From: Desulfovulcanus ferrireducens
GTDB taxonomy: Bacteria > Desulfobacterota > Desulfovibrionia > Desulfovibrionales > Desulfonatronovibrionaceae
Direction: 5' to 3'
DNA length: 64,000 bases
Assembly (NCBI RefSeq): GCF_018704065.1
Contig: NZ_JAGUQP010000012.1
Location: 1-64,000 of the forward strand
Position numbers and translations under genes: made by a program. Below, piece by piece: positions 1 to 12,356 of this stretch; position 1 is the stretch's first letter, and each line of letters opens with the position of its first letter. The notes below the pieces were generated by a model that searched no databases, was not told where the DNA came from, and worked only from the letters and a program-made list of their open reading frames with translations.

Positions 1-64
1 AAAATTGTTCTTGAAAACAAAATAAACTAACCAATAAATTTTAACCATTAACTATTGACAAAAA

Positions 65-360
65 ACACAGTTGCTGAGTTAATTTGCGAGCGCATTTTCT
101 TCAATGCTAACAAAGAGTTGGACACATCTAAGGCTTGCTTGCGGACTGTGCATAATGGGGTTAGTCACTAGAATGTTACTTCATGCCTTTTCTGTTGTTA
201 TGATGGGTTTCGAAAGTTCGATGGAACAACCTCCCTATGCACAGCACTTCCGCAATCTTCGCCAAGATGTGTTACCCAACCCGTTTGTAATGCATTTCAG
301 AAAATGCTCTCTTCAATTGTGTAGTAATTTGAGGGTGTTAATCATGTCAGAAAGTTGAGT
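65..360. repeat. Family A palindromic MITE-like element, copy 1
   Basis: This is 296 bp, closely similar over its full length to 44578-44873, which is also 296 bp. The two halves form a long imperfect inverted repeat: the left arm containing GCTTGCGGACTGTGCATA pairs with a right arm containing TATGCACAGCACTTCCGC. The right end AAGTTGAGT is conserved; the left end is degenerate. The flanks CAAAAA (59-64) and CAAAAT (361-366) look like a worn 6-bp target duplication. It has no coding capacity, so it would be non-autonomous. Confidence 0.8.
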
Positions 361-411
361 CAAAATGTCCAAACTTAAGTCCTGTTTTTTGGGAGATAAT
401 ACCTTTAAGCT

Positions 412-474
412 TGTAGCCGAATCTTTTTAGAAACCAAGATTTTCAATTAGCGGCTAAAATGGAGTTTAGCAGCA
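412..474. repeat. Family B element, internally deleted remnant
   Basis: The left end TGTAGCCGAATCTTTTTA matches the left end of the 304-bp element at 15683, and the following bases match its right end (GAAACCAAGATTTTCAATTAGCGG against the AAACCAAGACTTTCAATCAGCGG of the copy at 57414). The roughly 240-bp centre is missing. It is best read as an internal-deletion derivative of family B. Confidence 0.6.
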
Positions 475-762
475 GAGTCTAAAAATTTTAGTTGCCTTAA
501 TTTCAAGATTAAATTTACATAATTTTTTTAAAAAATCAATATATAGTAAATAGTTGGTGGAACTTGCAGGTAATTGGGTGATGGGTGGGTAAGGTGAAGA
601 GCTGTTATTGAGGGGACAGGAAATCTCCTATTTGCCTGTTTTTGATAAACAAAGTAAAAGTTATGTAATTGGTTGGTCTAAAGAGTCTTAAACTCAGGAA
701 CTCCTTGCTAAAAACAGATTTTTGGTAACAACCTCAGTTGCTGGAGTACTTTTAACTTAACA

Positions 763-928
763 CCTAACTTGAGCGATTTTTTTGCAGTTCAAACTTAGAG
801 GTTGTCATTGCGAGGGCAGCGAAACTGGCCGTGTCAATCTATCCCACTGGGTGAAAATCGCTGGCTCAAAATCTACTTTATTCCAATATGCTTAATGTAA
901 AACTCAATTAAAAATCGCTCAACTTAGA
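763..928. repeat. Family D MITE-like element with target duplication, copy 1
   Basis: The 18-bp ends are inverted copies with one mismatch: CTAACTTGAGCGATTTTT (764-781) and AAAAATCGCTCAACTTAG (910-927). An exact TTAACA repeat flanks the element (757-762 and 929-934). The centre carries a TCATTGCGAGGGCAGCGAA stretch of the common REP-like type and is shared with 44144-44352. The element ends a few bases before the ATG at 937, so the promoter and ribosome site of that gene must lie in or be altered by it. Confidence 0.8.
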
Positions 929-936
929 TTAACAAA

Positions 937-3900
937 ATGACTGCGGGCATGAAGATAGAAGAGCCTGGGATAAAAAAGAAGGAAGTCAGGCGTATTTTCT
1001 GGATGGTCTGGATACTGGCCGCGATGGGCATCTTGGCCGGTGCCGTGATTACCGGTGTCATCGGTTGGGAGTTGAAGAAACTCCGCCACGAGCGTTCCAA
1101 ACTCCTTGTTCAGAATGCCCATCTTATTAAGATGGCAGAGACATTCGAACACTGGCTCTCAAAGGCAGATGACGATATCCAGGCTATTTTGGATCCCAAA
1201 TCACCTACTGCGATTACAAGTTACTGGATAAACGAGTTTATAAGTGAGATCGATAAGCACCGAAACTGTCCTTTATCCTTAGAAACACCTGAACTGTTTG
1301 CTGAACTGGAAAGTAAGGTGTCTGACCTGGCCCAATTTCGCGGCCAGTGTATCTTCTGGCGAACGCAATATAATGCCGTAATGGATGATGTCCGTCAGGA
1401 TCGAACACTTAAGCGGGCGCGTGGACTTATCAGTAGCTTCCTACATTCGATCGAAACCGCAGAGGCTGAAAATAATTCAAAAAAGGCTGTTTTGCTGCGC
1501 AAGTTTGAGGGTTCTCAAGGAAAAGAAGCCCTTTCGTTGCCCCGTCAGTTTATGTGTGAGGAAGTTATACAGCTTGAGCGTCATTTAGGGGCAGTAAAAA
1601 AAGAGTTGAATGAACTGGCCCTACTAATAGAACGTCTGGCCGGTGCCAGGGAGATAGAAGAGTTGGATAGCCTCAAAGATAAAAAAATTAAGCCCTGCTT
1701 AGAGCGGTTACGATACTCTATTAATGTTCTCTGGAATTCTACTGGGTTTTCGAGCATGCCAGGTTTTGAGGATATATCCAGACTGGAGAATATCATTTTT
1801 GGAGATGGGTACGTGTTCGATGAGGCCAAGCAAACTATAGTTCCGGGTAGCGGTGGGCTATATGCCTTGAAGCGCAGATTGATTCAACTGGAGCCGGAGA
1901 GAATGGCTTTAGTTATGGAGGCGTACGAGCGTTTTCAGGCTTTGCACAAGATTTGTGAACAATATAAGCTGGTCATTCGGAATAACGCCGATGCTTCAGC
2001 CAAACATATTGATAGACTTTTGGCCTCTACCTGGAACAGTTTTTTGATGATAGGGGTATTTTGTTGTGCAGGTTTTCTTTTTCTTGCTTGGAAGATTTCC
2101 ACTGCCATCAAACTGGAAGCCGCAGCTAGAATAAAAGCTGAGAGTAGCAGTAAATACACTCAGGCTCTGCTTGATAATCTTCCCTTTGGCGTAGTTGTGA
2201 TTGGGACTGATCGTAAGATTAGAGAGTTAAATAAGGCTGCCTTGCAAATGCTAGACTTTAAATCCCAAGAGCAGATTATTGGGCAGGATTGTGACCTTTT
2301 ATGTCCGGTAAAAATGGATCAAGCCTGTCCCGTATTAAATCTGGGGCAAAAGGTAGAATCATTGGAAACAACAATCCGCAATGCTCAGGGAGAGAAGATA
2401 CCTGTGTTAAAAACAGTGATCCCTATTCGTCTGTGGGGAGAAGCTGTACTTGTTGAGGCTTTTGTGGACATCTCTGCGCAAAAGAAGGCCATCGAAGCAG
2501 CAGAAGAGGCGGCGCGTGTGAAATCTGAGTTTCTAGCCAATATGAGTCATGAAATCCGGACACCTTTAAATGGGGTTATAGGCATGCTTGGTCTTCTCTT
2601 GGATACAAAACTCACCCCTGAGCAGCGGGATTTTGCCGAAACCGCCAGAAGATCAGGAAATGCCCTGCTTGGTATTATCAACGAAATACTTGATTTTTCA
2701 AAGATTGAGGCCGGGAAACTTGAACTGGAAGAGACCCCTTTTAATGTTCACCAGCTTGTGGAAGACGTGACCGAGATGTTTGCGGAAGCTGCTTATGCCA
2801 AAAAACTTGAACTGTCCTGCCTCATTTATTCGGATGTGCCGGATGTTTTGCAGGGAGATTCAGGCAGGCTGCGGCAGATATTGACCAACCTGCTAGGCAA
2901 TGCAGTAAAGTTTACCGAAAGGGGAGAGGTTGTAGTTCGGGCGCGTAAAGCACAAGAGGATGTGGGCAGTGTTTTGATTCATTTTGAGGTTTCAGATACC
3001 GGGATTGGAATAAGTCCTGAGGTTCAGACAAAGCTGTTTGATCCATTCGTTCAGGCTGATTCTTCAACAACGCGTAAGTACGGAGGCACAGGGCTTGGCT
3101 TGGCTATTTGCAAACAACTGGCCGAGATAATGGGGGGCGAAATTGGAGTTCAAAGCGAGCCCGGCAAGGGCTCTACATTTTGGTTTACAGCCAGGCTAAA
3201 AAAGGTGGATGAAAGAGAAGCAGGAACGTTGCGGAGAAAAGACCTTCGTGGCCTTAAATTACTTATCGTTGACGACAATGAGACCAACCGAATTATTTTA
3301 GAACACTATGCTAGCAATTGGGGCATGAAGAGTGTTTCGGTCTCCTCTGGCCCGAGCGCCCTTACTGCCCTGGAAGAGGCTCAGGCCAGAAGAGAACCTT
3401 TTGATATAGCTATCTTAGACTTTATGATGCCGGAAATGGAGGGTATGGATCTGGGCAAAACTATCAAGGCAAGGCCAGAGCTGGCTGAAGTCCGTTTGAT
3501 ACTCCTCACCTCTTTTGCCAAGCGAGGTCAGGCCAATGAAGCCAGGGAAGCAGGATTTTCTGGTTATTTGACCAAGCCCGTTCGTCAGTCCCAGCTTTAT
3601 GATTGTCTTGCCATTGTTATGGGCGAGATTCCTAACCAGGAATCAAAAGAACAAGAACAGGATAGTATTCAGAGTTCCCCCAGGGCCAGGTCCAAAGGGC
3701 GGATACTCCTTGTGGAAGACAATGTGGTCAATCAGAAGGTGGCAATGCTTATGCTGGAGAAAATGGGTTACCTTGTAGATGTGGCTGCTAATGGCAAAGA
3801 GGCAGTGGCTGCCGTTAAAAAGATACCTTATGATTTGATCTTTATGGATTGCCAGATGCCGGAGATGGACGGCTTTGAGGCTACAGCAGAGATCCGCAAT

Positions 3901-4074
3901 CTGGAAGGAGAAGACAGGCATACACCGATTATAGCTATGACCGCCCATGCCATGGCCGGAGATCGGGAACGCTGTCTTGCTGCGGGGATGGATGATTACG
4001 TAACCAAACCGGTGAAAAAAGATGAGCTGGCTAAGGTTGTTGAGCGATGGATAGGGAGGCAGGAGGTAGGTTGA
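937..4074 (+). CDS. Hybrid sensor histidine kinase, two receiver domains (BarA-like)
   Basis: This 1045-aa membrane protein senses an unknown signal and should pass phosphate along His-Asp-(His)-Asp. Order of parts: TM1 about 20-45; a long extracytoplasmic helical region about 46-365 with no recognised sensor fold; TM2 about 368-388; PAS about 406-520; HisKA with the H-box NMSHEIRTP (His538); HATPase with N-box near 650 and G-boxes DTGIGIS and GGTGLGLAI; receiver 1 (about 773-890, Asp828); receiver 2 (about 920-1035, Asp971). There is no C-terminal Hpt domain, so a separate Hpt protein is presumably needed. No response regulator is adjacent (orphan). There is no clear Shine-Dalgarno before ATG 937; ATG 949 is an alternative start. 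A repeat element abuts the start. Confidence 0.93.
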   Translation: MTAGMKIEEPGIKKKEVRRIFWMVWILAAMGILAGAVITGVIGWELKKLRHERSKLLVQNAHLIKMAETFEHWLSKADDDIQAILDPKSPTAITSYWINEFISEIDKHRNCPLSLETPELFAELESKVSDLAQFRGQCIFWRTQYNAVMDDVRQDRTLKRARGLISSFLHSIETAEAENNSKKAVLLRKFEGSQGKEALSLPRQFMCEEVIQLERHLGAVKKELNELALLIERLAGAREIEELDSLKDKKIKPCLERLRYSINVLWNSTGFSSMPGFEDISRLENIIFGDGYVFDEAKQTIVPGSGGLYALKRRLIQLEPERMALVMEAYERFQALHKICEQYKLVIRNNADASAKHIDRLLASTWNSFLMIGVFCCAGFLFLAWKISTAIKLEAAARIKAESSSKYTQALLDNLPFGVVVIGTDRKIRELNKAALQMLDFKSQEQIIGQDCDLLCPVKMDQACPVLNLGQKVESLETTIRNAQGEKIPVLKTVIPIRLWGEAVLVEAFVDISAQKKAIEAAEEAARVKSEFLANMSHEIRTPLNGVIGMLGLLLDTKLTPEQRDFAETARRSGNALLGIINEILDFSKIEAGKLELEETPFNVHQLVEDVTEMFAEAAYAKKLELSCLIYSDVPDVLQGDSGRLRQILTNLLGNAVKFTERGEVVVRARKAQEDVGSVLIHFEVSDTGIGISPEVQTKLFDPFVQADSSTTRKYGGTGLGLAICKQLAEIMGGEIGVQSEPGKGSTFWFTARLKKVDEREAGTLRRKDLRGLKLLIVDDNETNRIILEHYASNWGMKSVSVSSGPSALTALEEAQARREPFDIAILDFMMPEMEGMDLGKTIKARPELAEVRLILLTSFAKRGQANEAREAGFSGYLTKPVRQSQLYDCLAIVMGEIPNQESKEQEQDSIQSSPRARSKGRILLVEDNVVNQKVAMLMLEKMGYLVDVAANGKEAVAAVKKIPYDLIFMDCQMPEMDGFEATAEIRNLEGEDRHTPIIAMTAHAMAGDRERCLAAGMDDYVTKPVKKDELAKVVERWIGRQEVG

Positions 4075-4138
4075 AAATGAAGAATGGCCAGAGATATTTG
4101 GCTTAGAAAGTTTATGGTTTAAATAGGTAAAAAGCTGG

Positions 4139-4166
4139 TAAGGGGGCTTAAATTGCCCCCCCCTTC
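4139..4166. terminator. Hairpin between convergent genes
   Basis: AGGGGGC, a short TTAAATT loop and GCCCCCC form a GC-rich stem between the converging kinase and adk genes. The following tract is only moderately T-rich, so it is a plausible bidirectional terminator, not a textbook one. Confidence 0.5.
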
Positions 4167-4178
4167 TAATTAATTTAA

Positions 4179-4850
4179 CTAATCTAATTGAGCCAGCAGG
4201 GTATTTTTGATATCTTCAATAGTGCCTTCACCATTTAATTCAATATATTTGAACCCGGCTTTTGGAGCTAAATCTTTGTAAAAGTAAGCTGCAGCCAGGG
4301 TGCCTGTCTCTGTATCATAATAGATGTCGTGTCTTTTGTTAATGGCTGCCTCATCCTGGTCATCAGAACGAGTTTTTAGTTCGCCGCCACAAACACGGCA
4401 TTTATCTCCGTCAGGTTTGATGGCATCAATGTAGATGTTGTTGGGATGGTTGGGGTCATTTACACACAAACGCCGACCCATGATTCTGTTTTTGGCTACT
4501 TCTCTGGGCAAAAGAATTTCAATAACATAGTCCAGTTTCATTCCAGCCTCTTGCAGGGCTTCCCACAATTTTTTCGCCTGGACAATATTGCGGGGAAATC
4601 CGTCCAGCAGCCATCCATCTTGGCCTTTTTCCTTTAGAGTTTCCAGAACCATAGGGATAGTGATTTCATCAGGAACCAGGTCTCCTCGATCAATATACTC
4701 TTTGGCCTTTTTTCCTAGCTCTGTGCCCTGGCCAATGTGCTCTCTGAAAATTGCGCCGGATTCAATATGGGCCAGATTGTATTTCTTTTTAACCAAAGAG
4801 CCTTGTGTGCCCTTACCACTACCGTTTGGTCCAAAAATCAAAATATTCAA
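4179..4850 (-). CDS. adk: Adenylate kinase with metal-binding lid
   Basis: Catalyses ATP + AMP = 2 ADP in the cytoplasm. The start is TTG at 4850: AAGGAGG lies 8 bases upstream and this gives the 223-aa product expected for Desulfovibrio-type Adk. Longer in-frame starts up to 5072 would add about 74 unrelated residues and are rejected. The P-loop GPNGSGKGT is at 7-15, the AMP-site DGFPRN at 83-88 and the LID near 125-165. The lid carries Cys129-X5-His135-X15-Cys151-X2-Cys154, the exact spacing and numbering of the Zn/Co/Fe site reported for Desulfovibrio gigas adenylate kinase. The gene stands alone, convergent with the kinase upstream in the window and divergent from pyrG. Confidence 0.96.
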   Translation of the reverse strand: MNILIFGPNGSGKGTQGSLVKKKYNLAHIESGAIFREHIGQGTELGKKAKEYIDRGDLVPDEITIPMVLETLKEKGQDGWLLDGFPRNIVQAKKLWEALQEAGMKLDYVIEILLPREVAKNRIMGRRLCVNDPNHPNNIYIDAIKPDGDKCRVCGGELKTRSDDQDEAAINKRHDIYYDTETGTLAAAYFYKDLAPKAGFKYIELNGEGTIEDIKNTLLAQLD

Positions 4851-5171
4851 TTGCCTGCCCTCCTTATGAAAAATTTCACAAACTATATCCCGGGCTTTGT
4901 TTTCTGTCAATGGTTGAGTCAGAATATTCACGGAAGTTTCAAATCTGACTTTGAAGCAAGCAGTGAACAATGGGCGTATCAGGATTAAATGAAAGAGCAA
5001 TGTTTTTAATATCAATATGTTATGGATAGCCATAATTTTGCCGTGCAGGATATTTGACTTGGCAATGCTCAAAGGTTCGGTTAATAAAGGAAGATATGAT
5101 GTTTTTGAGTTTTGTTTAATTTGTCTAATTGGTTAGATTGATTATAAAATTTAGGTAGCAGGCAGGTAATT

Positions 5172-8203
<3,032 letters not shown>

Positions 8204-8770
8204 ATGCTTAAAAAGATAATCCCCTTTTTTTTTATAGGCTTTTTCATGGTGTTTTTTATCTGGCGCTGGCCGTTTAGCTTTACGCCCGATAGACTAAAAA
8301 AAATTGATCTGGCAGTTGACCTTTCGCTGCAAGGCATTGCCCTCAAGCAGGGAAGAGATGGGCATATCACTTGGGAATTAATGGCCAAAAAAGGAACTTA
8401 CAGTGAAGAGACTAAAGAATTTTTTTTAGACGAACCAAAAATAACCTATTACTTTGGCCAGGATAGGAAAAAGTTGAATGTTTTGGCACCGCAGGGCAAG
8501 GTTAATCAGCAGAAAGATCAAGCTGAACTCTGGCCACAAGTTACAGCTTTTTATCAGGATTTGAGGGTGAAGGCTGAAAGGGTCGAGTATCGGGGGAGGT
8601 CTAGGAAAATATTTTTGCAAGGAAAAGTTGAGTTAGTTAAAAGAGATATGCGCATTAGCGCCGAGAGTGCAGTTATTGATCTGGATAAGGAGACCATTGA
8701 AGCTACCGGTGGAGTGAAGACAGTCGTTTTCAGGCAAGAGGCAAAAACAGAGGAGATTATGAGAAGATGA
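8204..8770 (+). CDS. lptC: LPS export protein LptC
   Basis: Bitopic inner-membrane component of the LptBFGC-A bridge that moves LPS to the outer membrane. The 188-aa product has one N-terminal membrane anchor (about residues 5-22, Phe-rich) followed by a periplasmic beta-jellyroll domain. Assignment rests on length, topology and position between kdsC and lptA; the sequence itself is weakly conserved, as is usual for LptC. It abuts the kdsC stop and overlaps lptA by ATGA. Confidence 0.88.
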   Translation: MLKKIIPFFFIGFFMVFFIWRWPFSFTPDRLKKIDLAVDLSLQGIALKQGRDGHITWELMAKKGTYSEETKEFFLDEPKITYYFGQDRKKLNVLAPQGKVNQQKDQAELWPQVTAFYQDLRVKAERVEYRGRSRKIFLQGKVELVKRDMRISAESAVIDLDKETIEATGGVKTVVFRQEAKTEEIMRR

Positions 8771-9309
8771 AAAAACAATTTATTTGCCTTGTATATATTT
8801 TTCTTTGTCTAAGCTCTGTATTATGGGCGAAGGAAATAAAAAAAGAGACGTCCACTAAAATTACCTCAGATAAAATGATTTATCAGAGTAAGACAAACAA
8901 GGTGATCTTTGAAGGCGATGTCTATGTCTGGCGGCCAGATTTTGAACTTTGGTCAGATAAACTTTTTGTGTATTTCAAGGCAAAAAAAGAGTCAGGGGAG
9001 AAGGTGAAAGGCCCAAGTCAGGAACTATTTGGGCAGGATTCTGGTGATATTGACAAGATTGTGGCCGAAGGTCGAGTACGTTTTATACGCCAGGGAAAAA
9101 AGGGAGAATGTGCCAGAATTACTTATGACCCAAACACAGAAAAGATAAAAATGGAAGGGAATCCAAAACTTATGGAAGGTAAGAACGAAATTAGTGGCCA
9201 AATTATCGTTTTGAACCTTCAAGATAACACCTCTGAAGTCATAGGTAGCTCCAAGCAGAGAGTTCAGGCCATATTTTTTACTCCCCCTGAGAAAGATGGG
9301 AGCCATTGA
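8767..9309 (+). CDS. lptA: LPS transport periplasmic protein LptA (OstA-like)
   Basis: This 180-aa secreted protein should form the periplasmic LPS bridge. An N-terminal signal peptide (about residues 1-20) precedes an OstA-type beta-jellyroll with the typical phrases ITSDKMIYQSKTNKVIFEGDV and AEGRVRFIRQGKKGECARITYD, each part of one repeat strand set. It overlaps lptC by four bases and shares one base with the lptB start. Function is assigned from family pattern and operon position. Confidence 0.9.
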   Translation: MKKQFICLVYIFLCLSSVLWAKEIKKETSTKITSDKMIYQSKTNKVIFEGDVYVWRPDFELWSDKLFVYFKAKKESGEKVKGPSQELFGQDSGDIDKIVAEGRVRFIRQGKKGECARITYDPNTEKIKMEGNPKLMEGKNEISGQIIVLNLQDNTSEVIGSSKQRVQAIFFTPPEKDGSH

Positions 9310-10034
9310 TGTCTGGTGAACTGAAAGCTCTGGATTTGCATAAGCAGTACGGCATGCGAGAAGTTGTGCGGGGTATTTCTTTGAGCCTGAAGCAAGGAGA
9401 GGTGGTAGGACTCTTGGGGCCTAATGGAGCCGGCAAGACCACAACCTTTTATATGTTGGTCGGTATAATCGCCCCGACCAAGGGGCAGGTATTTGTGGAC
9501 GACAAGGAAGTAACCAATTTGTCTCTGCCAAAAAGAGCAAAACTTGGTCTTAGCTACTTGCCTCAGGAAAGTTCAGTATTTAAAAAATTAACTGTGTTGG
9601 AAAATTTGAAACTTATTTTGGAATATACTCAACTAAGCGCTAGGGAGCAGGAACAAAAGGCCCGGCAACTGATGGAAGAGTTGGGTATTCAGAAGCTTGC
9701 AAGTCAAAAGGCCTCTTTTTTATCCGGTGGTGAGAGAAGAAGATTGGAGATAGCCCGGGCCCTGATCCAGGATCCTAAGTTTATGCTTCTTGATGAACCA
9801 TTTGCAGGCATAGATCCCATAGCTGTTGATGACATCCAGAAAATAATTTTGCGTTTGAAAAAAAAGAACATTGGAGTACTTATTTCAGACCACAATGTGC
9901 GTGAGACCTTGCGTATTTGTGATCGGGCTTACTTAGTCTATGACGGGCAGGTAATTTTGAATGGAACCCCAGAGGAAATTATTGCTGATTCAAAGGCCCG
10001 AAGAGTCTATCTAGGAGAATCTTTTTGCCTGTAG
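9309..10034 (+). CDS. lptB: LPS export ABC transporter ATP-binding protein
   Basis: ATPase that powers LPS extraction with LptFG, which are not in this window. At 241 aa: Walker A GPNGAGKT (37-44), Q-loop LPQESSVF, signature LSGGERRRLE, Walker B FMLLDEPFAGIDP and switch His in SDHNVRE. I choose ATG 9309, which overlaps the lptA TGA, over the TTG one codon earlier. A GGGAG lies upstream. Last gene of the KDO/LPS-export group, 167 bases before rpoN. Confidence 0.97.
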   Translation: MSGELKALDLHKQYGMREVVRGISLSLKQGEVVGLLGPNGAGKTTTFYMLVGIIAPTKGQVFVDDKEVTNLSLPKRAKLGLSYLPQESSVFKKLTVLENLKLILEYTQLSAREQEQKARQLMEELGIQKLASQKASFLSGGERRRLEIARALIQDPKFMLLDEPFAGIDPIAVDDIQKIILRLKKKNIGVLISDHNVRETLRICDRAYLVYDGQVILNGTPEEIIADSKARRVYLGESFCL

Positions 10035-10043
10035 GTTTTAAGT

Positions 10044-10078
10044 TGACTTTTTGTCATTTACACTAACTATTATCTTGG
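10044..10078 (+). promoter_or_regulatory. Possible promoter for rpoN
   Basis: TTGACT followed after 19 bases by TATTAT resembles a sigma-70 promoter with a long spacer, inside the 167-base lptB-rpoN gap. Weak evidence only; rpoN may also be read from the upstream operon. Confidence 0.25.
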
Positions 10079-10201
10079 GTAGATTAACAGAAAGTAAACA
10101 ATTCGTAGTTTGCGTATGAAATTTTGAATTTGAAAACGAGTATTACACTGCTATTCACTTAAACAAACAAATAATATTATCCATCGGTTACGCACGAGAT
10201 T

Positions 10202-11653
10202 ATGGCACTTGAGTTAAGACAGCAACTAAAGCTCTCTCAGCAGCTAGTCATGACACCGCAATTGCAGCAAGCAATTAAATTGTTGCAATTGTCCAGGGTG
10301 GAGCTTGTCGAGGTAGTTCAGAAGGAGCTATTGGAGAATCCCATGTTGGAAGAGGCAAATCATGAGGTTGCCTTGGAAGATGACAGTGAACTTTTAAAAA
10401 AGAACGACCAGCTGTCTGAACTCAATGTGGAAGAAAAGGAGTTGGTTAAAAACGCTGATTGGGAAGACTATCTAGGTCAATTTTCCAGCGCTTCCAAACA
10501 GGCTCTGGCTAGGGAAGTAGAGGTTCCAGAAGAAGTCCAGTCTCTTGAAGCAAGATATGCTACCAAGCCATCTCTGGAAGGTCACTTACTCTGGCAATTA
10601 CACTTGTCTGACTTTACCGAAAAGGAAATGGAAATCGGGGAAGAAATAATTGGTAATCTTGATTCCAGGGGGTATCTGGCGGCTTCTGTTGAAGAAATAG
10701 CAGAGACACTAGGTGTGCAGATAAAACAGGTAGAAGAGGTGCTGAGACGTATTCAACAATTTGATCCTGTTGGAGTAGCAGCAAGAAGTCCACAGGAATG
10801 CCTGCTGGTGCAGTTGGAAGCGTATGGTGAAACAGATCCAATATTAGTTAGTTTGGTTAAAGATCATCTGGAAGACATTGAAAAGAGAAGGTTCGCTCCT
10901 TTACTGAAGAAATTTAAGATCAGTAAAGAGTTGATGAAGGAATACCTGGACTTGTTACAACGTTTGGATCCATATCCTGGATCGAGTTATGGTGGAGAAG
11001 ATGTAGTTTATATTAGTCCGGATGTATTTGTATATAAGTATGAAGATGATTTTGTAATTGTTTTAAACGACGAAGGTCTGCCTAAACTACAGTTGAGCCC
11101 CTACTATACTGGAGATTTAAATTTAAGTCGCGGTAGGAAAAAGAGCAATATAAGCGCTGATGAAGAATATATGCAGGAAAAGATGCGTTCTGCCATGTGG
11201 TTGATGAAGAGTTTGCATCAAAGACAAAGTACCTTGTATAAGGTTATGGAGAGCATTGTCCGCTTTCAGCGTGATTTTTTTGAGCACGGAGTGAGTAAAT
11301 TAAAGCCCCTTATTTTAAGAGATGTGGCTGAAGATATTAATATGCATGAATCTACAGTAAGCAGGATTACTACGAATAAGTATGTAGCTACTCCGCATGG
11401 TATTTTTGAACTAAAATTTTTCTTTAATAGTGGATTGTCCACAGATGATGGCAGTCAGGTAGGGTCTGAGAGTATAAAAGCAGCGATTAAGAAGATAATT
11501 GAGTCCGAAGATTCTAAAAAGCCTTTGAGCGATGAAGCTATTGCCAAAAAATTAAAAGAGGAGATTGATGTCAATATTGCCCGTCGGACAGTGGCCAAAT
11601 ATAGGGCAGCTTTAAATATCCCTTCTTCTTCGAGGCGGAAGAAAATTTTTTAG
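10202..11653 (+). CDS. rpoN: RNA polymerase sigma-54 factor
   Basis: This 483-aa alternative sigma factor needs AAA+ activators for open-complex formation. Region I is glutamine-rich (LELRQQLKLSQQLVMTPQLQQ), followed by the core-binding domain and the HTH/RpoN box ARRTVAKYR near the C-terminus. The usual acidic linker follows region I. It is encoded in the same window as one of its likely activators (42765-44129). Followed by hpf and ptsN, the usual rpoN neighbourhood in proteobacteria. Confidence 0.97.
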   Translation: MALELRQQLKLSQQLVMTPQLQQAIKLLQLSRVELVEVVQKELLENPMLEEANHEVALEDDSELLKKNDQLSELNVEEKELVKNADWEDYLGQFSSASKQALAREVEVPEEVQSLEARYATKPSLEGHLLWQLHLSDFTEKEMEIGEEIIGNLDSRGYLAASVEEIAETLGVQIKQVEEVLRRIQQFDPVGVAARSPQECLLVQLEAYGETDPILVSLVKDHLEDIEKRRFAPLLKKFKISKELMKEYLDLLQRLDPYPGSSYGGEDVVYISPDVFVYKYEDDFVIVLNDEGLPKLQLSPYYTGDLNLSRGRKKSNISADEEYMQEKMRSAMWLMKSLHQRQSTLYKVMESIVRFQRDFFEHGVSKLKPLILRDVAEDINMHESTVSRITTNKYVATPHGIFELKFFFNSGLSTDDGSQVGSESIKAAIKKIIESEDSKKPLSDEAIAKKLKEEIDVNIARRTVAKYRAALNIPSSSRRKKIF

Positions 11654-11751
11654 TAAGTGATGTAGTGTTTATAATACGTGCTTTATGGAATTTGTAGTTG
11701 ATAGTCTTTATTGATGTGTCTACGAAAAAAAATTATTTTTATAATTTGATT

Positions 11752-11771
11752 GGACCCCGCCATAGCGGGAT
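11752..11771 (+). promoter_or_regulatory. Hairpin in hpf leader
   Basis: CCCGC, a CATA loop and GCGGG form a compact stem about 40 bases before the hpf ATG. No U-tract follows on the plus strand, so it is not an ordinary terminator; it may affect stability or translation of the hpf message. Confidence 0.35.
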
Positions 11772-11806
11772 AAAAAACCCAATAAACACCAAAAGGGGGG
11801 CTATTT

Positions 11807-12352
11807 ATGAAGATTAAGTTTAATTTCAAAAATTTTGAACCTTCTGAACATTTAAAAAAATATGCCCGGACAAGATTGGAAAAGATATCTAAATATATAA
11901 TTGATAGTGAAAATGCGGAATTGCAAGTCAATCTGGAAGTGGAAAAGTTCAGGCATATTGCGGAAGTAATTTTGACTGGAAAAAATTTACACATCTCCGC
12001 TAATGAAGAAAGCGAAGATATGTATTCAAGTATAGATTTAATAGTAGATAAAGTTGAAGCTCAGGTCAAAAAAATTAGGGACAAAGAAAAGGACAGACAT
12101 AAAAAGAAAAAAGGAAAGTCTGTCCGTATGGATGTCATTAGTTTCAGCCAGAGTGAATCCGGTCAAAAAGAACCTGTTATTGTTCAGACAGATCAGTACG
12201 AGCCAAAACCAATGTCAGTTGAAGAAGCAGCAATGCAACTGGATACTTTAAACTATGATTTTTTAGTTTTTCTTAATGCAGACACAGAAAGAGTAAATGT
12301 TATTTATAGACGGAAAAATGGTGATTTTGGCCTAATTGATCCAGGGATTTAA
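11807..12352 (+). CDS. hpf: Long-form ribosome hibernation promoting factor
   Basis: Binds 30S subunits and dimerises 70S ribosomes into inactive 100S particles during slow growth. The 181-aa product is the long form: an N-terminal S30AE domain (about 1-100), a charged linker rich in Lys (DKEKDRHKKKKGKS) and a C-terminal dimerisation domain ending VIYRRKNGDFGLIDPG. A strong purine-rich AAGGGGGG lies before ATG 11807. It ends five bases before ptsN. Confidence 0.95.
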   Translation: MKIKFNFKNFEPSEHLKKYARTRLEKISKYIIDSENAELQVNLEVEKFRHIAEVILTGKNLHISANEESEDMYSSIDLIVDKVEAQVKKIRDKEKDRHKKKKGKSVRMDVISFSQSESGQKEPVIVQTDQYEPKPMSVEEAAMQLDTLNYDFLVFLNADTERVNVIYRRKNGDFGLIDPGI

Positions 12353-12356
12353 AGAA

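Larger units (their letters stand above)
1..936. other. Gene-free region with three small repeat elements
   Basis: No convincing gene lies here. The stretch holds a 296-bp palindromic element (65-360), a 63-bp internally deleted copy of a second family (412-474) and a 166-bp inverted-repeat element (763-928), each described separately. An open frame at 104-358 lies wholly inside the first element and is interrupted in the second copy of that element at 44578-44873, so it is not a gene. Between 475 and 757 nothing is recognisable. Confidence 0.7.

Noticed and set aside
104-358. 84-codon open frame inside the family A element
   Set aside because: In the sister copy (44578-44873) the same frame is broken by a stop (CAACC to TAACC change) and it has no ribosome site; it is a by-product of the palindrome.
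4851-5072. 74-residue N-terminal extension of adenylate kinase
   Set aside because: TTG 4850 has a strong Shine-Dalgarno and gives the exact family N-terminus and the Cys129 numbering; the extension is unrelated sequence.
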